DNA of 48,883 nt from Geobacteraceae bacterium. Lineage in GTDB: Bacteria > Desulfobacterota > Desulfuromonadia > Geobacterales > Geobacteraceae. The notes beneath the pieces were generated by a model that worked only from the letters and a program-made list of their open reading frames with translations, was not told the DNA's origin and did not search any database. Below, piece by piece: positions 1 through 8,593 of the stretch. Position 1 is the stretch's first letter. Each line of letters begins with the position of its first letter. Both the position numbers and the translations under genes were made by a program. The stretch spans positions 1 to 48,883 of the forward strand of contig JAGFXO010000002.1 of the NCBI GenBank assembly GCA_017861285.1, written 5' to 3'.

Positions 1-191
1 CCGCCGAAACAATTCATTTCCTTCCATTTTCGGCTCATCCTTGTTCTTCCACGAACACGTCGGGAACTTGACCTTTTCCCGCGGGGAGTATACGATTACT
101 TATCTGTTTCGCTTCTTATTTCTCCCCCCGACGCACCGGGTGATACAGATCCGGTACAATGGAAAAAATTATCCCGCCACAAGGAGATGCC

Positions 192-1328
192 ATGAACGAT
201 ATTGTGGAGATACAACCCGACATTTATTGGATAGGAGCCCTGCATCCCGACCTGCGGATTTTCGACGATCTTTTCCCAACGAAAAACGGAACGACCTACA
301 ACTCCTACCTGGTCAGGGGGAAGGAAGTGAAAAGGTTGACCGACCCCGCGATGGTCGACTACATCATCGTCAACCACACCGAACCGGACCATTCTGGAGC
401 GTTGGCCCTGCTCCTGGAGCACTGCCCGAAGGCTGTCGTGGTCTGCACCCAGTCCGCGGCAAATTTTCTGAAGAACCTGATCCATGCACCGGTCACCACT
501 CACGTGGTCAAGGACGGCGAAGTGCTGGACCTGGGGGGGAGACAGCTCCGCTTCTTCATAGCCCCCTTCCTGCACTGGCCCGACACCATGTTCACCCTTC
601 TCGAAGAAGACCGGGTACTGTTCACCTGCGATGCCTTCGGCGCCCATTATTGCGGAACCGGCCTTTTCAACGATGAGATGCCGGACGTTACCGCTGACAT
701 GGAATTCTATTTCGACTGCCTGGTCCGGCCCTTCAAGGACAAGGTACTGTCCGCCATCGACAAGATCCGCGGAGAGCAGATCGACATGATCTGCCCGAGC
801 CACGGCCCCCTGCTCCGCGGCAACCCGCTGCGGGCAGTCGCACTCTATGAACAATGGAGCCGCCCCGCACGTGACGGCAAAAATATCGTGCTCCTGTACC
901 TCTCTCCCCATGGCAACACCGCGAAGATGTCCGAGGCCGTAGCCCGGGGAGCTTCCCTTCCGGGCATCGAGGTCATCCGACGTCACATCAATGACCTCAC
1001 GTCGGGAGAAATACGCAGCCTGATGGAAGAAGCGGACGGTCTCATCTTCGGCATTCCGACCATCAATCGCGATATCCCCAAACCGGTGTGGGACGTTCTC
1101 GCATACCTCTCAACGATCCACCTGAAAACCGCCATTGCCGGCCTGTTCGGCAGCTACGGCTGGAGCGGCGAGGCCTGCAAGATGGCCGAAGACCGGCTGA
1201 AAGGGCTGCGCTTCACTTTCCCCGCTCCTTTTGTCCGCGCCGCCTTCGCGCCACGTGCTGAAGTATTGGCCCAGTGCGAGGACCTGGGCAAGGCCGTTGC
1301 CGAAGCGGTCCTGCACAATAAGCCGTGA
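192..1328 (+). CDS. FprA-family flavodiiron protein (A-type flavoprotein)
   Basis: A soluble flavodiiron protein expected to reduce O2 or NO with electrons from rubredoxin or NADH partners. The N-terminal metallo-beta-lactamase-like domain carries the diiron ligand motif HTEPDHSG (near residues 62-69), further ligands in LHWPDTMF and a CPSHGP segment. A flavodoxin domain begins near residue 230 (LLYLSPHGNTAKM, FMN phosphate loop) and continues to GSYGWSGEA. The 378-residue length fits the minimal FprA architecture without a rubredoxin domain. I chose the ATG at 192 because AAGGAG lies 5 bases upstream; an in-frame ATG at 159 has no such signal. Its TGA overlaps the GTG start of priA. A second, divergent flavodiiron gene lies at 45901. 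Confidence 0.93.
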   Translation: MNDIVEIQPDIYWIGALHPDLRIFDDLFPTKNGTTYNSYLVRGKEVKRLTDPAMVDYIIVNHTEPDHSGALALLLEHCPKAVVVCTQSAANFLKNLIHAPVTTHVVKDGEVLDLGGRQLRFFIAPFLHWPDTMFTLLEEDRVLFTCDAFGAHYCGTGLFNDEMPDVTADMEFYFDCLVRPFKDKVLSAIDKIRGEQIDMICPSHGPLLRGNPLRAVALYEQWSRPARDGKNIVLLYLSPHGNTAKMSEAVARGASLPGIEVIRRHINDLTSGEIRSLMEEADGLIFGIPTINRDIPKPVWDVLAYLSTIHLKTAIAGLFGSYGWSGEACKMAEDRLKGLRFTFPAPFVRAAFAPRAEVLAQCEDLGKAVAEAVLHNKP

Positions 1329-3586
1329 ATACCGGACGAAGCTGCATCGTTGAGGTAGCCGTCCCCCTGCCGCTGGACACCACCTTTCATTACCGGGTCC
1401 CGCAAACACTGCTGGCCGCGGTGGAGCCGGGAAAGAGGGTTTTCGTTCCGTTCGGACGGAGAAAGCTGACCGCCTATGTCCTCTCCTGGGCGGAGGAAAC
1501 GGCCAGCGACCTGAAAGAGATGATCGACGTGCTCGATCGTGAACCGCTCTTCACCCCCGAAGAGCTTGCATTTTACCGCTGGGCCGCATCCTATTACCTG
1601 AAGCCTCTGGGGGAGGTTATCAAGGCCGCTCTGCCCGCGGGCATCAATATCGAAACCCGCAAACGGTTCGTGGAAAGCGGGGACGGAAGCAAGGTAGCGG
1701 AGGAGCAATTGCGGGGGGGTAAGCGGGTCCGGAGCGAAACCATCTACCGGATACTGCCCACTCCGCCTGAGTTGCCGCCGCTAAAGGGCAAGGCAGTACA
1801 AATCCATGAATTCCTCCACAATACCGGGGAGGCGTCGAAGGCCCTCATCTGCAGGAATTTCGGCGATTCTTCCCAACAACTGAAAAAACTCGCCGGGCTC
1901 GGTCTCATCACCGCGGAAAGGCGCGAGGTGTATCGAGACCCTTTCCGGGAAGAGGTTTTCCATCAAGACACCCCGTTGACGCTGAACGAAAACCAGTCTC
2001 TCGCATTCGGCAGGATCGCCGATGCAGTTTCGGCGGGAAAGTTCTCCCCCTTCCTCCTCCATGGCGTCACCGGCAGCGGCAAGACCGAGGTGTATCTGCA
2101 TATTATCGCCCATTGCCTCGGCCTGGGTAAAAACGCCCTTGTGCTGGTGCCGGAAATAGCCCTCACCCCGCAGCTCGTCAGGCGCTTCAAAAGCAGGTTC
2201 CGCTGCGGCATTGCGATACTGCACAGCGGACTCTCGGCAGGGGAACGCTATGATGAATGGAGGCGCATCAGGCGCGGAGAGGCCTGCATCGTCATCGGCG
2301 CCCGTTCGGCGATTTTCGCCCCTTTGGGAAAAATCGGCGTCATCGTGGTCGACGAGGAGCATGAAGCGTCATACAAGCAGTCAGAGGGCTTCACCTACAA
2401 TGCCCGCGACCTGGCGCTGGTCAGGGGTAAAATGGGCAATGCGTCTGTTGTTCTCGGCTCGGCCACACCGCTGATCACCACGTATTATGCTGCGATGGAG
2501 GGAAGGCTCGAATATCTGGAACTTCCCGAACGTGTCCGCAACCTTCCGCTCCCCGATGCCCGGATAATCGACGGCAGGGGACACAAGGGGGAAACATTCC
2601 TCCCCGAACTGGTTGATGCTCTGGCAGACAACCTTTCCCACGGCGGACAGTCGCTCCTTTTCCTCAACCGCCGCGGTTTTGCGACGTTTCTCGTCTGCCA
2701 GGATTGCGGTCATGTCTTCCGCTGCCCCAACTGTTCGGTGACCCTTACCTATCACCGCATCAGGCAGCGGCACTTCTGCCACTTCTGTGATTTTTCATTG
2801 CCGGCGCCGTCCGTCTGTCCCGGTTGCGGAGGTGCGGAAATCGGTCTTCTCGGAAGGGGAACGGAGCGGGTCGAGGAAGAGGTAAAGGCCCTTTTCCCCG
2901 GGGCCAGGGTAGCGCGCATGGACAGCGACACAACCTCCGGAAAGGGGGGACATGCCCGTATTCTGAAGAAACTGGAACAGGGGAGTATCGACATGCTGAT
3001 CGGTACCCAGATGATCGCAAAAGGGCACGACTATCCCGGCGTGACACTCGTAGGGGTTATTTCGGCGGATACGGCCCTGAATCTTCCCGACTTCAAGAGC
3101 GCGGAACGGACGTTCCAGCTTGTCAGCCAGGTTACCGGGCGTGCCGGGAGGGGCGATTCGCCGGGAACGGTGCTTATCCAGAGCCTCTCTCCGGACCATT
3201 ATGCCCTTGTCAGGGCGGCGGACCATGACTACAAGGGGTTTTATGCCGAAGAGATCGAGTTCCGCCGTGAAGCGGGATATCCACCTTTCACCTGTCTCGC
3301 GACCGTGAATCTGTCCGGCGTCTCCGCCGACACAGTGGAAAAAAGCGCCGAGGAAGCCGCCCGGGTTCTGCGCCGGCTGCGACAGGAGTTGAAGCTGCGA
3401 ACGGAGATTCTCGGGCCCGCCCCGGCGCCGATGGCGAAGATTCGCGGAAGATACAGGCGGCAGATCCTGCTGAAAGCTACGACCCGCAGGGAACTGAACC
3501 GTCTCCTCACCCGGTGCGGCATGGAATTCAGACCGCCCCCAGTGGTCAGGATGAACATGGATATGGACCCGGTGGACATGATGTAG
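1325..3586 (+). CDS. priA: Primosomal protein N' (replication restart helicase PriA)
   Basis: A superfamily 2 DNA helicase that recognises stalled forks and reloads the replisome. After an N-terminal DNA-binding region (VEVAVPLPLDTTFHYRVP, about 1-110) come Walker A GVTGSGKTE (near 247), the DEEH box (near 343) followed by the aromatic-rich loop EASYKQ, and GSATP. A zinc-binding cysteine cluster follows (CQDCGH, CPNCS, CHFCD, CPGCGG, about 457-505), then motifs V and VI (GTQMIAKGHD, QVTGRAGRG). The 753-residue length is normal. GTG at 1325 overlaps the stop of the upstream flavodiiron gene, so the two are probably co-transcribed. Confidence 0.96.
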   Translation: MNTGRSCIVEVAVPLPLDTTFHYRVPQTLLAAVEPGKRVFVPFGRRKLTAYVLSWAEETASDLKEMIDVLDREPLFTPEELAFYRWAASYYLKPLGEVIKAALPAGINIETRKRFVESGDGSKVAEEQLRGGKRVRSETIYRILPTPPELPPLKGKAVQIHEFLHNTGEASKALICRNFGDSSQQLKKLAGLGLITAERREVYRDPFREEVFHQDTPLTLNENQSLAFGRIADAVSAGKFSPFLLHGVTGSGKTEVYLHIIAHCLGLGKNALVLVPEIALTPQLVRRFKSRFRCGIAILHSGLSAGERYDEWRRIRRGEACIVIGARSAIFAPLGKIGVIVVDEEHEASYKQSEGFTYNARDLALVRGKMGNASVVLGSATPLITTYYAAMEGRLEYLELPERVRNLPLPDARIIDGRGHKGETFLPELVDALADNLSHGGQSLLFLNRRGFATFLVCQDCGHVFRCPNCSVTLTYHRIRQRHFCHFCDFSLPAPSVCPGCGGAEIGLLGRGTERVEEEVKALFPGARVARMDSDTTSGKGGHARILKKLEQGSIDMLIGTQMIAKGHDYPGVTLVGVISADTALNLPDFKSAERTFQLVSQVTGRAGRGDSPGTVLIQSLSPDHYALVRAADHDYKGFYAEEIEFRREAGYPPFTCLATVNLSGVSADTVEKSAEEAARVLRRLRQELKLRTEILGPAPAPMAKIRGRYRRQILLKATTRRELNRLLTRCGMEFRPPPVVRMNMDMDPVDMM

Positions 3587-3604
3587 CGCTGAAATGTGTT
3601 TCGC

Positions 3605-3633
3605 GCGGGCATGCCATGGAAACGTCTGCCCGC
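3605..3633. terminator. Hairpin between convergent genes
   Basis: GCGGGCA (3605-3611) and TGCCCGC (3627-3633) form a perfect 7-bp stem with a 15-base loop. It lies between the ends of priA and the convergent lipoprotein gene. There is no T-run, so a bidirectional terminator role is only plausible. Confidence 0.35.
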
Positions 3634-3659
3634 CCTACCCGACTGATAACCGCCCCCTC

Positions 3660-4523
3660 CTACTCGAAGGAAACCGTCAGTTCGTCGTTCAAATCGATTC
3701 TCATTCCGGGTATTGCTTTCAATACCTGCTTCGCATCATCGAGGGACTGCATCTGCAGCGCCTTCATACCGGCCAGTTGTTCGGGTTTTCCGAGAAGCTT
3801 GCCGAAATCCAGATCCATGACCGTGATCCGTGAGCCTTCACGGTGGGTCGCATTGGTCTGTGCGACATTTCCCTGGACCTCGATTGCCATGGTCAACTTC
3901 ATCCCTTCGAGCATTTTCAGCAATTTCTCCACATCCACGCCCTTTCCGGCATCGCCCTTGGGAATGTTTTCATTGATCGGCTCTTCATATATCTCGGTCT
4001 GCCGCGGCTTCCCGGTGGTTTTCTCCGCCTGGTGCCTTACTGTCAGGGTTGAAGGAGTGCCTTTGCTGAAGCGAAATATGACCGTTTCTTTGTCCGGCTT
4101 ACTGCCGTCGTCTATTGTTGCCGCGCCCCCGGCCAGATCCCTGCCGGGATTCTGATTCATTACAAGCCGGTTGATATCCTTGAACGCATAAACTGCCCGG
4201 TATCCCTGGAAATCCTTTTCCTCAACCCTCCTGCCGGAAAGGTACGATACCCCTTCCCCCATGCGCGCCGCCCGTGCCTTGAGCTGGGGCGGGTCATACA
4301 GATCGAAGACCGGCTGCTTCTCCTTCGGTTTTTTCCCGTCCTGTCCTGCAAAATCCTGCATCAGACCGGTAAGTTGGGCAATCGCTTTTCTGCTCATCAG
4401 CATGGACTCCTCCACCGTGCCGCTTCCATCACGATTCACCTTGATGACGGTTTCCACCTGAAAGCAGCCCGTCAGGGCCAGAATCACTACCGCTATTCCC
4501 GCATATGACAGGAGATTTCTCAT
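3660..4523 (-). CDS. Predicted lipoprotein of unknown function
   Basis: 287 residues with a lipoprotein signal: a short basic start, a hydrophobic stretch and the lipobox LTGC, with Cys20 as the probable lipidated residue. Aspartate at +2, the inner-membrane retention signal in enterobacteria, is absent (Phe at +2). The mature protein begins with a beta-rich stretch (VETVIKVNRDGSGTV) seen in several uncharacterised bacterial lipoproteins, then a charged, mostly soluble body. No catalytic motif was recognised. It is monocistronic and convergent with priA. Function unknown; the envelope location is supported by the signal. Confidence 0.8.
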   Translation of the reverse strand: MRNLLSYAGIAVVILALTGCFQVETVIKVNRDGSGTVEESMLMSRKAIAQLTGLMQDFAGQDGKKPKEKQPVFDLYDPPQLKARAARMGEGVSYLSGRRVEEKDFQGYRAVYAFKDINRLVMNQNPGRDLAGGAATIDDGSKPDKETVIFRFSKGTPSTLTVRHQAEKTTGKPRQTEIYEEPINENIPKGDAGKGVDVEKLLKMLEGMKLTMAIEVQGNVAQTNATHREGSRITVMDLDFGKLLGKPEQLAGMKALQMQSLDDAKQVLKAIPGMRIDLNDELTVSFE

Positions 4524-4627
4524 ATTCCAGTCCCTTCATGACTTAGATGCATGCAGTACTGCAACTGCAATATATAACCTTTTTACCTCATCCACGCCCT
4601 GCCCCTACCGTGAAAGGGAAGGAATTG

Positions 4628-5494
4628 TCAATCGCTCATCCGTGAGAACCCCTCCGGCAGTGGTTCCCTCCTGCCGATCCATTCAAGAGGGATCCGGCGG
4701 GAAGAAAGGGCGACGATTCCGCCCACTATGGCACACGTCGTATCCCGGTCTCCCAGCCCGCTCACCGTCCACCACATCGCCCCGGTAAAATCATCGAGGT
4801 GGTATGCTGCGCTCCACAGGCAGAAGGGAACCGTATCCGGCGCTGATACGTACGTTCCCGTTCCCAGCCTCCTCACCGCAGTGGATAGGTCTTCCGCCGG
4901 AATATGCAGTGCAGCTTCGATTCGCTGCCGGGTAAGGCTCTCGGGGACAAAGGCCATGACCTCCAGCAAAAAATCGCGGCCGGCCGGCCTTTTATGTCCG
5001 GATGCAATTGCCGCGGCAGCAGCAACAGCCATCGCCCCCGCCTGCCCTTCCGGATGGGCATGGGTTATCATGGCGGAGAGCCTCGCCTCCCTGGCGGCAC
5101 TTGTTGGATCTTCGCTGAAAAAACCGCCGATCGGCGCCGCTCGCATCGCCCCGCCGTTGCCGTACGAACCTCCGCCGAACAGCTCAAGGGCGGCCTTTCG
5201 CCAGTCTTCCCCGCAGGCAATACGTGTCAGCAGTTTCTTCGCACCACCCGCATATCCCCGCCACGGCTGCTGCATGAACCTTTCGGCAAAGGCTTTCGCC
5301 AAGTCATCCTGATTGATATTTCCACAGGTTCTCAGAATTTCGACGATGGATAAAGCCATATGGGTATCGTCAGTCCAACGCCATGGGCCTTCAGGCAATT
5401 CACGCTCAGCCGGCGATTGAAAAAAGAAGAGTTCACCGAACGCATCCCCTACTGACAACCCTTCGAGACTGAGCAAAGCGTCATCGAGAGACAT
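4628..5494 (-). CDS. ADP-ribosylglycohydrolase family protein
   Basis: A DraG/ARH-type hydrolase that would remove ADP-ribose from a protein or small molecule using a dinuclear magnesium or manganese site. Visible signatures are the metal-binding WTDDTHMALS (residues 40-49), GGAMRAAPIG in the middle and GLGDRDTTCAIVGGI near 246-260. The 288-residue length is normal for the family. The best-known member reverses nitrogenase reductase ADP-ribosylation, but no draT or nif gene is visible here, so the substrate cannot be assigned. Confidence 0.9.
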   Translation of the reverse strand: MSLDDALLSLEGLSVGDAFGELFFFQSPAERELPEGPWRWTDDTHMALSIVEILRTCGNINQDDLAKAFAERFMQQPWRGYAGGAKKLLTRIACGEDWRKAALELFGGGSYGNGGAMRAAPIGGFFSEDPTSAAREARLSAMITHAHPEGQAGAMAVAAAAAIASGHKRPAGRDFLLEVMAFVPESLTRQRIEAALHIPAEDLSTAVRRLGTGTYVSAPDTVPFCLWSAAYHLDDFTGAMWWTVSGLGDRDTTCAIVGGIVALSSRRIPLEWIGRREPLPEGFSRMSD

Positions 5495-5818
5495 ATCCCG
5501 GATATCCTTTCAATCCTTGCCGGATCTGTTTTTTTATTGTTCCAAAAATGGTTTTATGCTGTTTACATAGTAGCGTTTTTGCGGTTCATTTCAAGAATAA
5601 ATGCACGGCCGCGCCCTCGCAAACAGGGTTTGCCGAACCGGTGAAGTGGACTGGAGGGACAGAAGCGCTATGGAGATTGGCTGATTCTGGAATTTCCTGG
5701 CTGGAAACGACTTGTAATCCGGGGAAAAAGGGTGAGAATACCTGCTTCCACTAAAAGTGGACATCATGCGCCGGGCACATGTACCGCTCTTGAATCTGAT
5801 GAAGGAGTCGGGGCTGCC
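5495..5818. other. Intergenic stretch without a recognised gene
   Basis: Upstream of the ADP-ribosylglycohydrolase and downstream of the small minus-strand ORF. I see no credible ORF or tRNA. A segment containing ACTTGTAATCCG superficially resembles a tRNA anticodon arm, but no cloverleaf could be drawn. A small perfect hairpin TCCACT-AAA-AGTGGA lies at about 5748-5762. Confidence 0.5.
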
Positions 5819-6007
5819 TTACCGACCCGTTCCGTTCACCTGCCCCTTGCACATTCCGCTGTGCCAAACCTGGGAGAGATCGAGCCATATTCTGCGGCAG
5901 CGGTGGCAGACAACAACCCCGTCACCGTTGTCCTCCAACTGGTGGCTCTGCACCCGGAGTTTCACTTCCTCATAGGAAATCCCTTTTTTCCGCATTGCAG
6001 ATGACAT
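5819..6007 (-). CDS. Small Cys/His-containing hypothetical protein (62 aa)
   Basis: Starts at ATG 6007 with a strong GGAGG 5 bases upstream; a TTG immediately before it is less likely. The 62-residue product has a charged helical N-terminus (ISYEEVKLRVQSHQLEDNG), then CHRC and, about 16 residues later, HSGMC. This pattern could bind one zinc, like a small treble-clef or zinc-ribbon domain. The family was not recognised. The clear ribosome-binding site and the cysteine spacing argue for a real gene, but its small size leaves doubt. Confidence 0.5.
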   Translation of the reverse strand: MSSAMRKKGISYEEVKLRVQSHQLEDNGDGVVVCHRCRRIWLDLSQVWHSGMCKGQVNGTGR

Positions 6008-6236
6008 CAATTCCTCCTTTCCAGATTTGCCTGCATGAATTCACCGTCATCAGTATTCGACCCACCGGAGGAAACCTGGCCCGAAACCTGCGGGAGCCAT
6101 AACTAAAACACTGTATATGGCAGATTATATCGTCATCGCTTTTCTGTCAACCGTAACAATTGACGGCAAGGAATGATTTGATTTTTTTCCCCCGAATTTA
6201 TATATTGGGTAATAAAGTTTTATTCGAAGGGGCTGT

Positions 6237-6752
6237 ATGATCAGAAAAATCCTGACCTGGCCGGACCCCGAGCTGAAGAAAAAATCGGCTCCGGTTACCG
6301 TTATCAACGAAAAAACCAGGGAGATAGTCCGGGACATGGCGGAGACCATGTACGACGCACCCGGTGTCGGCTTGGCCGCACCCCAGGTCGGCATTCACCA
6401 GCGGATCATCGTGATCGATGTTTCCGGCAAGGATGAAATGCCTGACCTGATCGTTGCAATCAATCCGGTAATTATCCATAGCGAAGGCGAAGCATTCGAA
6501 GAAGAAGGGTGCCTTTCCGTTCCCCGGTATGCCGCAAATGTGCGCAGGCACGCCAAAGTGGTTGTCAAGGCCCTCAACCTCGAGGGCGAGGAAACAGCGT
6601 ACAAAGCCGAAGGACTTCTGGCCATCGCCTTCCAGCATGAAATCGACCACCTCGACGGTATCCTCTTCGTCGACCACCTATCCAACCTGAAACGGGAAAT
6701 GTTCCAGAAGAAATACCGCCGCATGCTCGAGGAAGGACGGGAAACGGCCTGA
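6237..6752 (+). CDS. def: Peptide deformylase
   Basis: Removes the N-formyl group from nascent polypeptides using an active-site metal, usually iron. All three family motifs are present: GVGLAAPQVG (about 41-50), EEGCLSVP (cysteine metal ligand) and HEIDHLDG (two histidine ligands and the catalytic glutamate). The 171-residue length is normal. The stop overlaps the ATG of fmt (ATGA), giving the common def-fmt operon of formylation and deformylation enzymes. Confidence 0.97.
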   Translation: MIRKILTWPDPELKKKSAPVTVINEKTREIVRDMAETMYDAPGVGLAAPQVGIHQRIIVIDVSGKDEMPDLIVAINPVIIHSEGEAFEEEGCLSVPRYAANVRRHAKVVVKALNLEGEETAYKAEGLLAIAFQHEIDHLDGILFVDHLSNLKREMFQKKYRRMLEEGRETA

Positions 6753-7705
6753 TGGACAGCCTGCGAGTCGTTTTCATGGGGACACCCGAATTTGCATGTC
6801 CCACCCTGCAAAAACTCATAGACCGCGGTGAACAGGTGATCGCCGTGGTTACTCAACCGGACAGGCCGAAAGGCAGGGGCCAGAAGATGGTGCCGCCTCC
6901 CGTTAAGGTACTGGCGGAGAAAAACGGTATCGGGGTCTTTCAACCGCCGAAGGTACGCGCTCCCGAGTTCATCGACATCGTGAAAGGGATGAACCCTGAC
7001 CTGGTCGTCGTTGTTGCATTCGGACAGATATTGCCCAAGGCGTTGCTGGATATCCCCAGATTCGGCTGCATCAATGTTCATGCCTCCCTGCTCCCCCGCT
7101 ATCGCGGCGCAGCCCCCCTGAACTGGTGCATTATAAACGGGGAAACCGAGACGGGGGTAACGACCATGCTCATGGACCAGGGGCTCGACACCGGCGCGAT
7201 GCTGGTGAAGAAGACCACCCCCATCGATCCCGAGGAGGACACCAAGTCTCTGCATGACCGCCTGTCGGTCCTTGGCGCCGAGACCCTCTCGGAGACACTT
7301 GACTTGCTGGCCTCAGGGCAACTCCATCCGGAAAAACAGGACGATGCACTTTCCTGTTACGCACCCATGCTGAAAAAGGAGTTCGGACTGATCGACTGGA
7401 ACACTGGCCCTCAGACCATCAAGAACATGGTGCGCGGCATGTCGCCCTGGCCGGGCGCATTCACCTGGCTGGACGGAAAGCTGCTCAAAATCTGCAAGGT
7501 GCGGGTAAGCGGCACGGCAGGTGCGGATATGAACGCACCCGGCACAGTTCTGCGGGCGGACAGGGAGGGAATCGAGGTCGCCTGCACCGGGGGCTCCATC
7601 ATCATCGACGAACTCCAGCTGGAAGGCAGGAAACGGCTTTCCGCAGGGGACCTGCTGGCAGGCTGTAAAATCTTACCGGGAACAATTCTCGGCAACAGGG
7701 ACTGA
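6752..7705 (+). CDS. fmt: Methionyl-tRNA formyltransferase
   Basis: Transfers a formyl group from 10-formyl-THF to initiator Met-tRNA. The N-terminal domain shows FMGTPEFA, the folate-site region INVHASLLPRYRGAAPLNW with the catalytic asparagine and histidine, and GVTTMLMDQGLDTG. The C-terminal tRNA-binding domain begins near residue 210. The length of 317 residues is standard. It is translationally coupled to def and followed after 3 bases by the DUF116 gene. Confidence 0.97.
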   Translation: MDSLRVVFMGTPEFACPTLQKLIDRGEQVIAVVTQPDRPKGRGQKMVPPPVKVLAEKNGIGVFQPPKVRAPEFIDIVKGMNPDLVVVVAFGQILPKALLDIPRFGCINVHASLLPRYRGAAPLNWCIINGETETGVTTMLMDQGLDTGAMLVKKTTPIDPEEDTKSLHDRLSVLGAETLSETLDLLASGQLHPEKQDDALSCYAPMLKKEFGLIDWNTGPQTIKNMVRGMSPWPGAFTWLDGKLLKICKVRVSGTAGADMNAPGTVLRADREGIEVACTGGSIIIDELQLEGRKRLSAGDLLAGCKILPGTILGNRD

Positions 7706-7708
7706 CCG

Positions 7709-8479
7709 TTGGGGACTGACGACATTCAAAAAAAGCTTCCGGGCAAACAGCTGTTTGTGGCACTCATGGGGTTTACCTGCCTTCTTATGGCCGGTGTTAT
7801 CCTGCTCCTCTGGTGGGCGCAAAATACCGGCCTGTCCGGCATACACCCCCTGCTTCCCAAAGTAACCGGCATCGTGCTCGGCATCGTTGCAGGCGCAATC
7901 CTGCTCGGCACCTTTTTGCTGGTCATGACCACCATGCTGGGAAAAGACATCCTGTTCACCCGCATCCTGCGTGGAACGGTGATCAAGCTGCTCCTTCCGG
8001 CCATCGAGTTCCTCGGGAAAGTCCTCGGCATCCCCAGAGACACCATCCGCCAGTCATTCATCGCCATGAATAACAGTCTGGTCCTGTCACAGCGGCTTTC
8101 CATCAAGCCCGACCGTCTCCTGATCCTGCTTCCCCACTGCATCCAGCTTTTCGACTGCGAGATCAAGGTCACCGGCGACATCAACAAGTGCCTGCGATGC
8201 GGAAGGTGTGATATCAACGGGTTGGCAGACCTGGCGAAGAAATACGGAATCGACATTTCCGTCGCCACAGGGGGGACCCTGGCAAGGAAGGTCATCACCG
8301 AGAAGCGGCCGAAACTGGTAATCGCCGTGGCCTGTGAAGGCGATCTGACTTCAGGCATCAAGGACTGCTATCCTTTGCCGGTGCTGGGAATCCTCAACGA
8401 ACGCCCTTTCGGTCCATGCTTCAATACCAGGGTTGAAACGCAAAAGATAGACGAAGCACTGAAGGAAGTGATGGGGTAA
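7709..8479 (+). CDS. DUF116 domain membrane protein
   Basis: 256 residues. Two hydrophobic segments at the N-terminus (about 15-40 and 52-75) are followed by a cytosolic region with CLRCGRCDINGL and VACEGDLTSGI. These cysteines are typical of DUF116 and suggest metal or iron-sulfur binding. The biochemical role is unknown. The gene follows fmt by 3 bases and probably belongs to the def-fmt operon. The start at TTG 7709 lacks a good ribosome-binding site; ATG 7766 is an alternative but would remove part of the first membrane segment. Confidence 0.85.
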   Translation: MGTDDIQKKLPGKQLFVALMGFTCLLMAGVILLLWWAQNTGLSGIHPLLPKVTGIVLGIVAGAILLGTFLLVMTTMLGKDILFTRILRGTVIKLLLPAIEFLGKVLGIPRDTIRQSFIAMNNSLVLSQRLSIKPDRLLILLPHCIQLFDCEIKVTGDINKCLRCGRCDINGLADLAKKYGIDISVATGGTLARKVITEKRPKLVIAVACEGDLTSGIKDCYPLPVLGILNERPFGPCFNTRVETQKIDEALKEVMG

Positions 8480-8593
8480 GGTGCTCTCTCTCCCTCTGGC
8501 CTGCTTATCTCAACCCCTTTTTCAGCAAACTTTTCCCCGCAGGATTCCCGTTGTTCAACTCCCCGATATTGCCCCCGCAAAACCATGTCTTTT

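Noticed and set aside
96-986. Long minus-strand ORF (296 codons) opposite the first flavodiiron gene
   Set aside because: It is the antisense shadow of a gene with intact family motifs; its translation shows no recognisable domain.
5640-5755. tRNA-like segment containing ACTTGTAATCCG with AGTGGA/TCCACT at its ends
   Set aside because: No consistent D- and T-arms and no CCA or acceptor pairing of proper length; also too long for a normal tRNA.
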